A stretch of 64,000 nucleotides of DNA, from the NCBI RefSeq assembly GCF_001625365.1, contig NZ_LJJF01000001.1:1612001-1676000 (forward strand), written 5' to 3'. This DNA is from Streptomyces sp. MJM8645 (GTDB taxonomy: Bacteria > Actinomycetota > Actinomycetes > Streptomycetales > Streptomycetaceae). The notes beneath the pieces are model-generated. The model made no database searches and had not been told where the DNA came from. It saw only the letters and a program-made list of their open reading frames with translations. A program made the translations under genes and the position numbers. The first letter of the stretch is position 1; each line of letters begins with the position of its first letter. Shown in pieces: positions 1 to 7,795 of the stretch.

Positions 1-683
1 ACCGGCGCGACGGCGGGGGCCGAGTGTGCGCCGGCCTCGGGGGTGGCGGACGGGCCGCCGTTGCGCGGGTTGCCCGGGACCTCGCCGCCGGCCTGCGGCG
101 GGATGGACGGGCTGTGCTTCTCGGGGCAGTCGTCGGCCGGCTTCGGCGCCGGGGCGGGCTGCGCGACGTTGGCGCAGTCGTTGCCGAAGGCGGGGTTCCC
201 GACGCCGACCACGTCGACGGAGTTGCCGCAGGCGTTGACCGGGACGTGCACGGGGGCCTGGATGCTGTTGCCGGAGACCACGCCGGGCGAGTTGGCGGCG
301 ACGCCGGAGGCGGACGCGCCCGAGGCGGAGGAGCCCCGGCCGGTGCCGCCGTTGGCCCCGGAGCCTGCGTGGGAACCGGAGCCGGTGTGGGAGCCGGAGC
401 CCACGTGGGAGCCGCCCGGCTTCGCGGCCTCGGGGTGGCCGCTGGCGTTGGCGCAACGGTTGCCGTAGGACGGGTTCAGCACGCCGATCACGTCGACGGT
501 GTTGCCGCAGGCGTTGATCGGCACCTCGACCGGCACCTGCACCGAGTTCCCGGAGGCGACGCCCGCCGAGCCGGCGGCACCTCCCTGGGCCTCGGCACCC
601 GCGTAGGCGTAGCCGGCGGTCGAGGCCAGGACACTGCCGGTGGCCACGACCGTGAGGATCCCCTTCTTGGCTACATTCCTCAT
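1..683 (-). CDS. chpC: Long chaplin, two chaplin domains, C-terminus beyond the window
   Basis: Secreted amphipathic protein that assembles into the hydrophobic rodlet layer on aerial hyphae and spores. The ATG follows AGGGGA at a 5-base gap. Residues 1-28 form a signal peptide (Lys-Lys, hydrophobic core, AYA cleavage site). Two chaplin domains lie at about 40-79 and 130-172, each with the motif ACGN and a Cys pair (59/77 and 152/170). They are joined by a Gly/Ser/His linker carrying GSH repeats. A Pro-rich wall-spanning region follows, and the sortase signal expected of long chaplins would lie past base 1. Its neighbour is a short chaplin on the same strand, matching the conserved chpC-chpH pair of Streptomyces; the symbol rests on that order. 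Confidence 0.9.
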   Translation of the reverse strand, partial: MRNVAKKGILTVVATGSVLASTAGYAYAGAEAQGGAAGSAGVASGNSVQVPVEVPINACGNTVDVIGVLNPSYGNRCANASGHPEAAKPGGSHVGSGSHTGSGSHAGSGANGGTGRGSSASGASASGVAANSPGVVSGNSIQAPVHVPVNACGNSVDVVGVGNPAFGNDCANVAQPAPAPKPADDCPEKHSPSIPPQAGGEVPGNPRNGGPSATPEAGAHSAPAVAP

Positions 684-904
684 TTTTTCCCCTGACGTAT
701 CGAGAACGACGTGACGACCTTGACGCAAACGCCTTCCGAAAGTCGGAATTTCCGTATATCCGGATATCCGGCAAGGTCTTCGACTGCACAGGAGTTAACG
801 AGAGGACGGCGGGCAGGTTGAGCCGAACGAACCAGCTTCACCCGATCGAGCGATTGCCCCCTTGTTTACCTCTCCGCACCCCGCACTCGCACCCCGCACG
901 CAAG

Positions 905-940
905 CGACCCCCGGGCGGCGCGTCCGCCACCCGGGGGTCG
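905..940 (-). terminator. Hairpin after the short chaplin gene
   Basis: Inverted repeat CGACCCCCGGG / CCCGGGGGTCG with a 14-base loop, 41 bases past the stop codon of the short chaplin gene on the minus strand. It should separate that transcript from the long chaplin. No U-tract is seen, as is common in Streptomyces. Confidence 0.6.
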
Positions 941-981
941 AATGAGTCGGCTCAACGAGCCTCAGCAGCTCGGAGCGTGAC

Positions 982-1224
982 TCAGAAGTTGGCGCAGTGG
1001 TTGCCGAACGCCGGGTTCAGCACACCGATCACGCTGACGGTGTTGCCGCACAGGTTGACCGGGACGTGCACCGGGATCTGCACCTGGTTGCCGGCGACGA
1101 CACCCGGGGAGCCGGCGGCCACACCCTCGGCGGCGGCACCGCCGTGAGCGGACGCGACACCGGCGGCGGCGATCACCAGGCCACCGGTGGCGGCGGCAAC
1201 AGCGGCGATCTTCTTGACCTTCAT
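982..1224 (-). CDS. chpH: Short chaplin
   Basis: 80-residue secreted chaplin that lowers surface tension and forms amyloid fibrils at the cell surface. Residues 1-26 are a signal peptide (MKVKK, Ala-rich core, cleavage after ASA). One chaplin domain fills the rest, with Cys59 and Cys77 forming the expected disulfide and the ending GNHCANF. AGGAGGA is followed by two consecutive ATGs; the second (1224) has the better 4-base spacing, the first (1227) would add one Met. Lies upstream of the long chaplin on the same strand. The two-Cys form fits ChpF/G/H rather than the Cys-less ChpE. Confidence 0.92.
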   Translation of the reverse strand: MKVKKIAAVAAATGGLVIAAAGVASAHGGAAAEGVAAGSPGVVAGNQVQIPVHVPVNLCGNTVSVIGVLNPAFGNHCANF

Positions 1225-1529
1225 CATTCCTCCTGTATGGACAACGCAACCCGTTCGGCGGGTTGCACAGGGATGAACGAGGGTGTGGCAAACGGGGTAC
1301 GGAACAGATTTGCCATTCACTCGCAACGGTGACGTCTCGCACGCACGCTCGATCCGCATTTCCATGCAGGATCGTTTCTGTTGATCTCCTTCGCCCTGTC
1401 CCAAATCATTAGCTCGGACAATGCGGACGGCCCGCCCCCGGCACTCCGGGAACGGGCCGTCCGCCCGAGGTGCTCAGCCCAAGGAGCTCAGCCCAAGCCG
1501 CTCGACAGACAACGCTCGGCAGGCAACGC
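1225..1529. other. Intergenic region with chaplin promoter and a terminator
   Basis: About 300 bases upstream of the short chaplin and downstream of the M20 peptidase, both on the minus strand. It must hold the chaplin promoter; no clear -35/-10 pair stands out. A 12-bp perfect stem (GCGGACGGCCCG / CGGGCCGTCCGC, 1423-1464) is the likely terminator of the peptidase transcript. No gene is seen. Confidence 0.5.
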
Positions 1530-2861
1530 TCAGCAGGCGTCGAGGAACCGGTCCAGCACCCGGACGCCGAACTTCAGCCCGTCCACCGGCACCCGCTCGT
1601 CCACGCCGTGGAACATCCCGGCGAAGTCCAGCTCCGGCGGCAGCTGCAGCGGCGCGAAACCGAAGCAGCGGATCCCGAGGTCCTGGAACGACTTGGCGTC
1701 CGTCCCGCCCGACAGGCAGTACGGCACCGCGCGGGCGATCGGGTCCTCCGCCCGCAGCGCCGTCTGCATCGCCTCCACCAGCGCGCCGTCGAAGGTGGTC
1801 TCGATCGCCTTGTCCGAGTGCAGGCTCTCCCGCTTCACACGCGGGCCCAGCACGCTGTCCAGCTCCGCCAGGAACTCCTCCTCGTAGCCGGGCAGGAAGC
1901 GCCCGTCCACGTGTGCGGTGGCCTGGCCGGGGATCACGTTCACCTTGTAGCCGGCGCCGAGCATGGTCGGCTGGGCGGTGTTGCGCAGCGTGGTGCCGAT
2001 CATCTTGGCGATGCCGCCGAGCACCCGCAGGGTCTCGTCCATGTTCTCCGGGTCGAGCTCGACCCCGAGCGCGTCCGACAGCTCGTTCAGGAACGCCCGT
2101 ACGGTCTTGGTGATCCGCAGCGGGAACTTGTGCCGGCCGAGCCGGGCGACCGCCTCGCACAGCTCGGTGATCGCGTTGTCGTCGTTCTCCATCGAGCCGT
2201 GCCCGGCGCGGCCCTCGACCGTCAGGCGCATCCAGTGCATGCCCTTCTCGGCCGTCTCCACCAGGTACAGCCGCACCTGGTCGTTGACCGTGAAGGAGAA
2301 GCCGCCGACCTCGCCGATGCCCTCGGTCACGCCCTCGAACAGCTCCGGGTGCTTGTCCACCAGGAACCGCGCCCCGTACGTGCCGCCGGCCTCCTCGTCC
2401 GCGACGAACGCCAGCACCAGGTCGCGCGGGGGCTTGCGGCCGGTGCGCAGCCGGTCGCGGACCACCGCGAGGGTCATCGCGTCCATGTCCTTCATGTCGA
2501 CCGCGCCGCGACCCCACACGCAGCCGTCCGCGATCTCGCCCCCGAACGGGTCGTACGTCCAGTCCGCGGCGTTGGCCGGCACCACGTCGGTGTGGCCGTG
2601 GATCAGCAGGCCCGGGCGGGAACGGTCCTCGCCCTCGATCCGCACCACCGTCGAGGCCCGCCCCTTGGCCGACTCGAAGATCTGCGGCTCCACCCCGAAC
2701 TCGGCGAGCTGCTCGGCGACGTACTCCGCCGCCTTGCGCTCCCCCGGGCCGGAGCCGTCCCCGTAGTTGCTGGTGTCGATCCGGATCAGATCGCGACAGA
2801 TCCCGGCGACCTCCGACTCAGCCGTCGCCCTCGGCCCCGCCGACTCGCTCCGCTCGCTCAC
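1530..2861 (-). CDS. M20/M25/M40 family metallopeptidase
   Basis: Predicted cytosolic zinc aminoacylase/dipeptidase of 443 residues, usual for the family. Metal and catalytic motifs run in the expected order: LIHGHTDVVP with His90-x-Asp92, WGRGAVDMK with the bridging Asp122, ADEEAGG with Glu156/157, and a C-terminal MFHGVDERV His. The dimerisation domain lies at about 205-330. Start: GTG at 2861, 5 bases after GAGGAG; the GTG at 2867 overlaps that ribosome site. The actual substrate cannot be read from the sequence. Confidence 0.88.
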   Translation of the reverse strand: MSERSESAGPRATAESEVAGICRDLIRIDTSNYGDGSGPGERKAAEYVAEQLAEFGVEPQIFESAKGRASTVVRIEGEDRSRPGLLIHGHTDVVPANAADWTYDPFGGEIADGCVWGRGAVDMKDMDAMTLAVVRDRLRTGRKPPRDLVLAFVADEEAGGTYGARFLVDKHPELFEGVTEGIGEVGGFSFTVNDQVRLYLVETAEKGMHWMRLTVEGRAGHGSMENDDNAITELCEAVARLGRHKFPLRITKTVRAFLNELSDALGVELDPENMDETLRVLGGIAKMIGTTLRNTAQPTMLGAGYKVNVIPGQATAHVDGRFLPGYEEEFLAELDSVLGPRVKRESLHSDKAIETTFDGALVEAMQTALRAEDPIARAVPYCLSGGTDAKSFQDLGIRCFGFAPLQLPPELDFAGMFHGVDERVPVDGLKFGVRVLDRFLDAC

Positions 2862-3068
2862 GGTCACTCCTCGTCTTTGGCCCGCACCGACGCACCAGCG
2901 CGCCACCCCCAGGACCTGCACCCGGGCGTACGAGCACGTACGCCCATCCTCCCCCAGCCCCCGACCCGGATCCACCCCCTGCGCACCCCCGAAACCCCCT
3001 GGTCACGCCCCCGCCACACACTCCCCCTTGCCCCCGCCACCACCCCCGCACCCCCGCCCCGAACCGTT

Positions 3069-3098
3069 TTGGGACCCCAAGCCGATCTTTGCTACAGT
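3069..3098 (+). promoter_or_regulatory. Promoter of tRNA-Leu
   Basis: TTGGGA (3069-3074) and TACAGT (3093-3098) separated by 18 bases, a housekeeping sigma-type pair placed about 54 bases upstream of the tRNA. AT-richer than its surroundings. Confidence 0.55.
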
Positions 3099-3151
3099 TA
3101 CATCTGTCAGCGCGGCCGACGAGAGAACGAAAGCCGCAAAGACAACACCCG

Positions 3152-3239
3152 GTCCGGGTGGCGGAATGGCAGACGCGCTAGCTTGAGGTGCTAGTGCCCT
3201 TTATCGGGCGTGGGGGTTCAAGTCCCCCCTCGGACACCA
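3152..3239 (+). tRNA. tRNA-Leu (GAG anticodon)
   Basis: Class II tRNA. Acceptor stem GTCCGGG pairs with CTCGGAC (one G-U pair), followed by discriminator A and an encoded CCA (3237-3239). The anticodon loop TTGAGGT, between stem arms CTAGC and GCTAG, gives GAG, which reads CUC. A long variable arm and a TPsiC loop with GTTCAAGTC are present. Confidence 0.95.
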
Positions 3240-3241
3240 GC

Positions 3242-3267
3242 AAGACCCCTGTTGATTCAGGGGTCTT
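3242..3267 (+). terminator. Rho-independent terminator of tRNA-Leu
   Basis: AAGACCCCTG / CAGGGGTCTT, a 10-bp perfect stem with a 6-base loop, followed by TTTGCTTTT. Starts 3 bases past the tRNA. Confidence 0.88.
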
Positions 3268-3269
3268 TT

Positions 3270-3857
3270 GCTTTTCCGGTCATGGTGCAGCAGTCACGTG
3301 ACCCACCGGCCAGCGGACTCGCCCCTGGGCCAGGGCGGACAGGCCCAGCCGGCCTGCTCCGGAGGCGGCCAGCCGCCGCGCCCCGTCCTTACGTGAGTGC
3401 CCGTACCGGGCCATCGTGCAGCCCGGGGAGTGGTGGCGGACGTTCGCCGAGACCTCCGCCGGGTTCTCCCCCGCCTCCAGGTCGTCGGTCACCTTCACCG
3501 GTCGCCGCGACGGGGGAGGCCTACGGCTTCACGGTCGTCTACTCGCCCTACCTGGCCGACAAGACCGCCGTCGCCTACGTCAGTTCGGCATTCGCCATGG
3601 CCGTCCGCTCCCCGCCCGTGGTGCGGAGCGAGTTTTCCGCTGCGGCAGGACACCAGGGGTACTCCATGCGCTGGTTGACGACCTTTGACGACGACAGCCT
3701 GAACCGGCGTTCCATCATGGACGCGTACGTGGGCTCGTGCGTTCTTGACGAGCGACGCTCCATCACGGTGGCCACATGAAGCCAGGCGTTGATCAAACGT
3801 CTGCTGGCCGCTGGTCCCCTGTGAGCACCGACCTCTTCGAGTCCTTGGAGGACCATC
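3270..3857. other. Poorly coding stretch, possible gene relic
   Basis: About 590 bases beside the tRNA gene without a convincing gene. Protein-like stretches appear in different forward frames: QPGEWWRTFAETSAGFSPAS (from 3419) in one, then GFTVVYSPYLADKTAVAYVS (from about 3525) in another. This suggests a frameshifted remnant, but I recognise no family. No integrase, repeat of the tRNA 3' end or inverted repeat was found. Confidence 0.3.
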
Positions 3858-4079
3858 GTGCTCAAGCGTGTAGTAATGGGCGTGGCGACAGCCGCGCTGT
3901 TCAGCCTCGGCACCGGCGTAGCGCTCGCAAACGCGGGCGTGGACAGCACCGCACGGCCGGCCCCGGCCCGCTATTCGACCCCGGTGTCGACGCCCACCCC
4001 CGTGGCGGAGTCCGCCCCTGCGGGGGAAAGCGGCACTGACAGCACCCAGGCCTGGTGGAACCACAGCACGCACTACTAG
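3858..4079 (+). CDS. Small secreted peptide of unknown function
   Basis: 73-residue product with a clear signal peptide: MLKRVV, then a hydrophobic stretch to about residue 24, with ALANA as the likely cleavage site. The mature part (about 48 residues) is rich in Ser, Thr, Pro and Ala and ends WWNHSTHY. GTG start, 5 bases after GGAGGA, which makes translation likely. No Cys in the mature part and no recognised family. It stands alone between the tRNA-Leu region and a palindromic element. Confidence 0.6.
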   Translation: MLKRVVMGVATAALFSLGTGVALANAGVDSTARPAPARYSTPVSTPTPVAESAPAGESGTDSTQAWWNHSTHY

Positions 4080-4159
4080 CGAGTCTCCCGCAGCCGTGGC
4101 GCGCTGCCTGTCCGCCTCGACGGCCAGCACCAGCAGGCCCTCTGTGGCCGCGGCAGCGG

Positions 4160-4212
4160 CTAGGGCGCGTCTGACAATTCCCGCCGGGCGCGCGTTGTCA
4201 GACACGCCCTAG
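4160..4212. repeat. 53-bp palindromic mini-element flanked by CTAG
   Basis: CTAGGGCGCGTCTGACAA (4160-4177) is the inverse of TTGTCAGACACGCCCTAG (4195-4212) with one mismatch; the 17-base centre is GC-rich. The outer bases CTAGGGCG/CGCCCTAG match the ends of the larger element at 43190-43367, so this looks like a minimal relative made of ends only. It lies just downstream of the hydrolase ending at 4233 and could also end transcription. Confidence 0.65.
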
Positions 4213-4232
4213 GTCCCGGCCGGGACCCGGGG

Positions 4233-5441
4233 TCAGCGTGCGTCCGCGAGGAGGAAGTCGAGCAGGATCTGCCGGCTCGTCTGGGAGGTGAGGCTGCCGT
4301 ACGCGTCGTCGAACGCGTGGTCGGCGAAGGGCAGTTCCTTCACCTCCACGTCGACGCCCTGCTTCCTCAGCGCGTCGCCGAGGCCGGCGACGGTCTCGGG
4401 GCGGGCGCTGCGGTCGCGGTCCCCGACGACGAGCAGGGTGCGGGGCAGGCCGGGGCGGACGTCGGACGTCGGGGACACCTCGCGGTAGCGGTCCGGGTAC
4501 TGCTGCGGGGTGCCGCCGGTGTACATCTGCGCCGCCTCGCGGGTCCCGGCCACGTCGTCCTCCCACATCTGCGCGACGTCGGTGCCGGGGTAGAAGCCGA
4601 TCACGGAGGCCGGGGGCGCAGGGGTGGCGCCCTCGGCGGCCTTGATGGTGCCGTTCTGGAGGCGGTAGGCGGTGTTCATCGCCAGGGTGCCGCCCGCCGA
4701 CATGCCGCCGAGCGAGATCCGCGCGCCGTCGACGCCGTACACGTCGGCGTTGCGCTGCACCCAGCCCATGGCGGAGACGAGGTCTTGCGGGGCCTTGTCC
4801 CAGGTGGGACGGTCGGGACCGGCCAGGCGGTAGTCGACGGCGAAGACGGCGACGCCGTGGTCGGCGAGCCAGCGGCCGGTGCCGCGCAGGTCGTTCTTGT
4901 CGAAGGTGTGGAAGCCGCCGGCGTGGGCGAGCACGACAGCCGGGGTCCGCTTGCCCGGGGCCTTCGCGGGCAGGTACGCGTCCACCCGCAGGGGCTCGCC
5001 CTCGGGGCTCGCGAACGTCTCGGTCGCGTCCGGCTTCGCCGCGGGGTAGGAGAGTTCGGTGAACACCTGGCCCAGCGAGATGTCGACGCCGGCCTCCCTG
5101 GCGGCCTGGAACTGGATGCCGCCGATGACCAGCGCGCCCACGGTGCACAGCGTCGAGACGCCGGTGACCACGCGTCCCCAGCGCACCAGGCCGGCCCGCC
5201 AGGCCAGCGTGGCGAGGCCGGCGGCGACGAGGGCCAGCAGGGCCGTGTGGAACGGGTACTGCCCGCCCAGGACCGGCCCGATCACGCCCGCCTTGGGTAT
5301 CGAGGGGACGTACGCGCCGAGCACGATGGCGACGGTCAGGAACGCGAGGAACGACGCCAGGACGGCGGAGGCGGCCCGCAGGATCCGGGCGGCCCGTCCG
5401 GGCCGGGCGGGCGAGGCGGCGGAGCTTCGGGGTGTGGTCAT
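4233..5441 (-). CDS. Membrane-anchored alpha/beta hydrolase
   Basis: 402 residues. Three hydrophobic segments (about 27-45, 64-82, 92-110) anchor the protein; a serine hydrolase domain follows from about 145. LAHAGGF (171-177) is the oxyanion HGG-like motif, GMSAGG carries the nucleophile Ser248, and Asp341/343 (GDRDRS) and His375 (ADHAFD) complete the triad. This pattern fits the BD-FAE/hormone-sensitive lipase-type esterases; substrate unknown. ATG is preceded by AGGAG at 9 bases. A 33-base motif shared with the kinase promoter lies 150 bases upstream (5591-5623). Confidence 0.82.
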   Translation of the reverse strand: MTTPRSSAASPARPGRAARILRAASAVLASFLAFLTVAIVLGAYVPSIPKAGVIGPVLGGQYPFHTALLALVAAGLATLAWRAGLVRWGRVVTGVSTLCTVGALVIGGIQFQAAREAGVDISLGQVFTELSYPAAKPDATETFASPEGEPLRVDAYLPAKAPGKRTPAVVLAHAGGFHTFDKNDLRGTGRWLADHGVAVFAVDYRLAGPDRPTWDKAPQDLVSAMGWVQRNADVYGVDGARISLGGMSAGGTLAMNTAYRLQNGTIKAAEGATPAPPASVIGFYPGTDVAQMWEDDVAGTREAAQMYTGGTPQQYPDRYREVSPTSDVRPGLPRTLLVVGDRDRSARPETVAGLGDALRKQGVDVEVKELPFADHAFDDAYGSLTSQTSRQILLDFLLADAR

Positions 5442-5590
5442 GGCTGTACTCCTGCGATGGTGCGCGGGGCGGTCGCCGCCGCCCGCGGAACTTGTCGGGA
5501 GCCGCGAGGTCCTCGGAACCGCACACGGGGGCGGCGAGGACCGGCTCGTACAAGAACGCTAGGAATCCGGCACCCGCACGGGCCTCACAC

Positions 5591-5623
5591 CGCGGAGCCA
5601 TTCTCCGGAGCAGCTCTCAGGTA
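5591..5623 (-). promoter_or_regulatory. Copy 1 of a motif shared by the hydrolase and kinase upstream regions
   Basis: Plus-strand reading CGCGGAGCC-A-TTCTC, 7 variable bases, GCTCTCAGGTA. It recurs with few changes at 7680-7711. On the coding strand it starts TACCTGAGAGC and ends GGCTCCGCG. It lies between the response regulator stop codon and the hydrolase start, so it is placed to control the hydrolase. Confidence 0.5.
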
Positions 5624-5672
5624 GGGGGTCGGAGGGAGACGTCCGGGCCAGTGCCGCCGCACTACCGCGGGA

Positions 5673-6347
5673 TCACAGACCGGTGCGGCCGGGAACGACC
5701 AGTCCCGTCTCGTAGGCGAGGACTGCGGCCTGGGTGCGGTCCCGCAGCTGCAGCTTCTGCAGGATGCTGCCCATGTGCGTCTTGACGGTCTGCTCGGCGA
5801 CGACGAGTTCGGCGGCGATCTCCGCGTTGGACAGGCCCCGGGCGACCAGCGTGAGCACCTCGGTCTCGCGGTTGGTGAGGACGTCGATCCGCACCTGGGC
5901 GGGCGGTTTCGCCGAGCCGCCCAGCCGGGCGAACTCCGTGATGAGCCGCTTGGTGAGTCCGGGCGACAGCAGCGCGTCCCCGGCGGCCACGACGCGTACC
6001 GCCTCGGCCAGTTGGACCCCGGAGGCGTCCTTGAGGAGGAACCCGCCGGCGCCGGCCCGCAGCGCCTCGTACACATACTCGTCGAGGTCGAAGGTGGTCA
6101 GGACGAGGATCCTGGTCGACAGGCCGGCCTGCCCGGTGATCCGGCGGGTGGCCTCGATGCCGTTCAGTCCGGGCATCCGGATGTCCATCACGATCACGTC
6201 GGGGCGGAGCTCCTCGGCCTTGGCCACCGCGTCCAGGCCGTCCACGGCGGTCGCGATCACCTCGATGCCGGGCTGGGCGCCGAGGAGCACCGAGAAGGCC
6301 TCGCGAACCATCGCCTGGTCGTCGGCGATCATCACTCGGATCGTCAT
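5673..6347 (-). CDS. NarL/FixJ-family response regulator
   Basis: 224 residues. Receiver domain 1-120 with acidic pair Asp9/Asp10, phosphorylation site Asp55 (VMDIRMPG), LTTFD switch Thr and FLLKD Lys. LuxR-type DNA-binding domain at about 155-215 (LTNRETEVLTLVARGLSNAE, then TVKTHMGSIL). Its ATG overlaps the kinase stop as ATGA, so the two are translated together. It likely acts on its own promoter and the downstream hydrolase, which share a motif; targets are inferred. Confidence 0.92.
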   Translation of the reverse strand: MTIRVMIADDQAMVREAFSVLLGAQPGIEVIATAVDGLDAVAKAEELRPDVIVMDIRMPGLNGIEATRRITGQAGLSTRILVLTTFDLDEYVYEALRAGAGGFLLKDASGVQLAEAVRVVAAGDALLSPGLTKRLITEFARLGGSAKPPAQVRIDVLTNRETEVLTLVARGLSNAEIAAELVVAEQTVKTHMGSILQKLQLRDRTQAAVLAYETGLVVPGRTGL

Positions 6348-7570
6348 GCGGTCTGTTCCCTGTCTGTCCGGACGGCTGGGGCGGCGGGCACCGGCAGCAG
6401 CGCGGTGACCTCGTAGCCACCGTCGGGGGTGGTGCCGGCGGAGAACTCCCCGCCGAGCATCACGGCACGTTCGCGCATGCCCAGGAGGCCGTGCCCGGCT
6501 CCCGGCGAGGGCTCGGCAACCGCGGTGCCGGGCCCGTTGCGGATCCGCAGCCGCAGGGCGGCGTCGGTGTACGTCAGCTCGACGCGGGCCGCGGCGCCCG
6601 GGGCGTGGCGCAGCGTGTTGCTGAGCGCCTCCTGCACGATGCGGTAGGCCGACAGCTCCACGCCCTCGGGCAGCGGTCGGCGCGTCCCGGAGACCACCGC
6701 CCGCACGTCGAGCCCGGCCGCGCGCACCCCGGCGAGCAGGTCGTCGAGCCTTTCCAGGGTGGGCTGCGGAGCCTCGGGAGCACGCCCGCCGGGACGGTCC
6801 TCGGAGCGCAGCACGCCGAGGAGGCGGCGCAGCTCGGTCAGTCCCTCCAGGGCACCCGCGCGGATGTCGGCCAGCGCCGCGACCAGTTCCCGGGGCGGGT
6901 CCGCGACCCGGTACGGGGCGGCCTCGGCCTGGATGGAGATGACGGACATGTGGTGGGCGACCACGTCGTGCAACTCGCGCGCGATGCGGGCGCGTTCCTC
7001 CAGGACGGTGCGGTGCGCCCGCTCCTGCGCGAGGGCCCGCTCCTGCTCCGCGAGCCGGGCGCGGACCTCCCTCGTCCGGCGCACCCCGGTCGCGGCGGCC
7101 ACGACGAGGGCGAACAACACCAGCACGATCACCGTGAAGTACCAGGGCCCGATCCGCCCGCCCGCCAGCTGCAGTCCCAGCAGCAGCGCGGTGCTCAGCG
7201 CCACCGTCTCGCCCGTCACCCGCGGCGGGTTGCGCAGCGCGACCAGGAACGACAGCCCAGCCTGCACGGCCCACGCCCATCCCGTGTACGGCGCGAAGGG
7301 CGGGTACAACGAGAACACCGGCAGCATCACCAGCGACAGCCACCAGGCCGGCAGCGGCCGGCGCAGCGCCGGTACCAGGAGCGCGGCGTGGAGCATCCCG
7401 AGCGGCCGCAACGGGATGTCCTCGGTAGCGGAGACGGCCGCGAAGACCGCCACCGCGACGACCGCGCCGTGCGGCAGCCACCTCAGCAGTCCCGGCCCGC
7501 TCATGGGCGGCATGGGCTGCGGGGCCGGGGTGAACAGATCCTTCCTCACGGTGTGCAGCGCTCCGCGCAC
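6344..7570 (-). CDS. NarL-type sensor histidine kinase
   Basis: 408 residues. Four to five membrane segments in the first 165 residues, a short coiled coil, then the HisKA_3 dimerisation box ERARIARELHDVVAHHMSVI with His201 as phospho-acceptor, and an HATPase_c domain ending near GHGLLGMRERA. No extracytoplasmic domain is visible, so the signal may be sensed in the membrane. Start taken as GTG 7570, 6 bases after AGGAGG; the frame stays open to a TTG at 7597 but without a ribosome site. Confidence 0.9.
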   Translation of the reverse strand: MRGALHTVRKDLFTPAPQPMPPMSGPGLLRWLPHGAVVAVAVFAAVSATEDIPLRPLGMLHAALLVPALRRPLPAWWLSLVMLPVFSLYPPFAPYTGWAWAVQAGLSFLVALRNPPRVTGETVALSTALLLGLQLAGGRIGPWYFTVIVLVLFALVVAAATGVRRTREVRARLAEQERALAQERAHRTVLEERARIARELHDVVAHHMSVISIQAEAAPYRVADPPRELVAALADIRAGALEGLTELRRLLGVLRSEDRPGGRAPEAPQPTLERLDDLLAGVRAAGLDVRAVVSGTRRPLPEGVELSAYRIVQEALSNTLRHAPGAAARVELTYTDAALRLRIRNGPGTAVAEPSPGAGHGLLGMRERAVMLGGEFSAGTTPDGGYEVTALLPVPAAPAVRTDREQTA

Positions 7571-7679
7571 CGACCACCTCCTAGGGGCTCTCAGCAATTC
7601 GGACGCTCACGGTGCCTTCCTCGGCCGGGGTGCATTCGGTCACCACGCTACGCAGCGGACCCGCCGGCCGGCCTCCCGC

Positions 7680-7711
7680 CGCGGAGCCGTTCTCGGCCTG
7701 GCTCTCAGGTA
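7680..7711 (-). promoter_or_regulatory. Copy 2 of the shared upstream motif
   Basis: CGCGGAGCC-G-TTCTC, 6 variable bases, GCTCTCAGGTA, nearly the same as 5591-5623. Located 110 bases upstream of the kinase start, so the two-component operon and the hydrolase probably share a control protein, perhaps the response regulator itself. Confidence 0.5.
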
Positions 7712-7795
7712 TGAGGCGTCACGGGCGCCCGCCTCCGGAGGGACCGCCCGACGATGCGTCCGCAGCGGCGGCCGACCCCTGGTATGGGGCCGGGG

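Noticed and set aside
982..1404. A 140-residue version of the short chaplin
   Set aside because: The extension would precede the signal peptide and run through the ribosome site; the 80-residue form is the family length.
3152..3239. tRNA-Leu as the attachment site of an integrated element
   Set aside because: No second copy of the tRNA 3' end and no integrase gene were found in the window, so there is no support for an island here.
3495..4205. 236-codon minus-strand frame over the small secreted peptide
   Set aside because: Arg/Gly/His-rich translation without domain features, no ribosome site, and it ends inside the 53-bp palindrome; the plus-strand peptide explains the coding signal better.
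5673..7577. A 634-codon minus-strand frame running through the kinase in an alternate frame into the response regulator
   Set aside because: The first 400 residues are low-complexity Arg/Ala/Gly shadow of the kinase; the regulator starts at ATG 6347 with a normal receiver domain.
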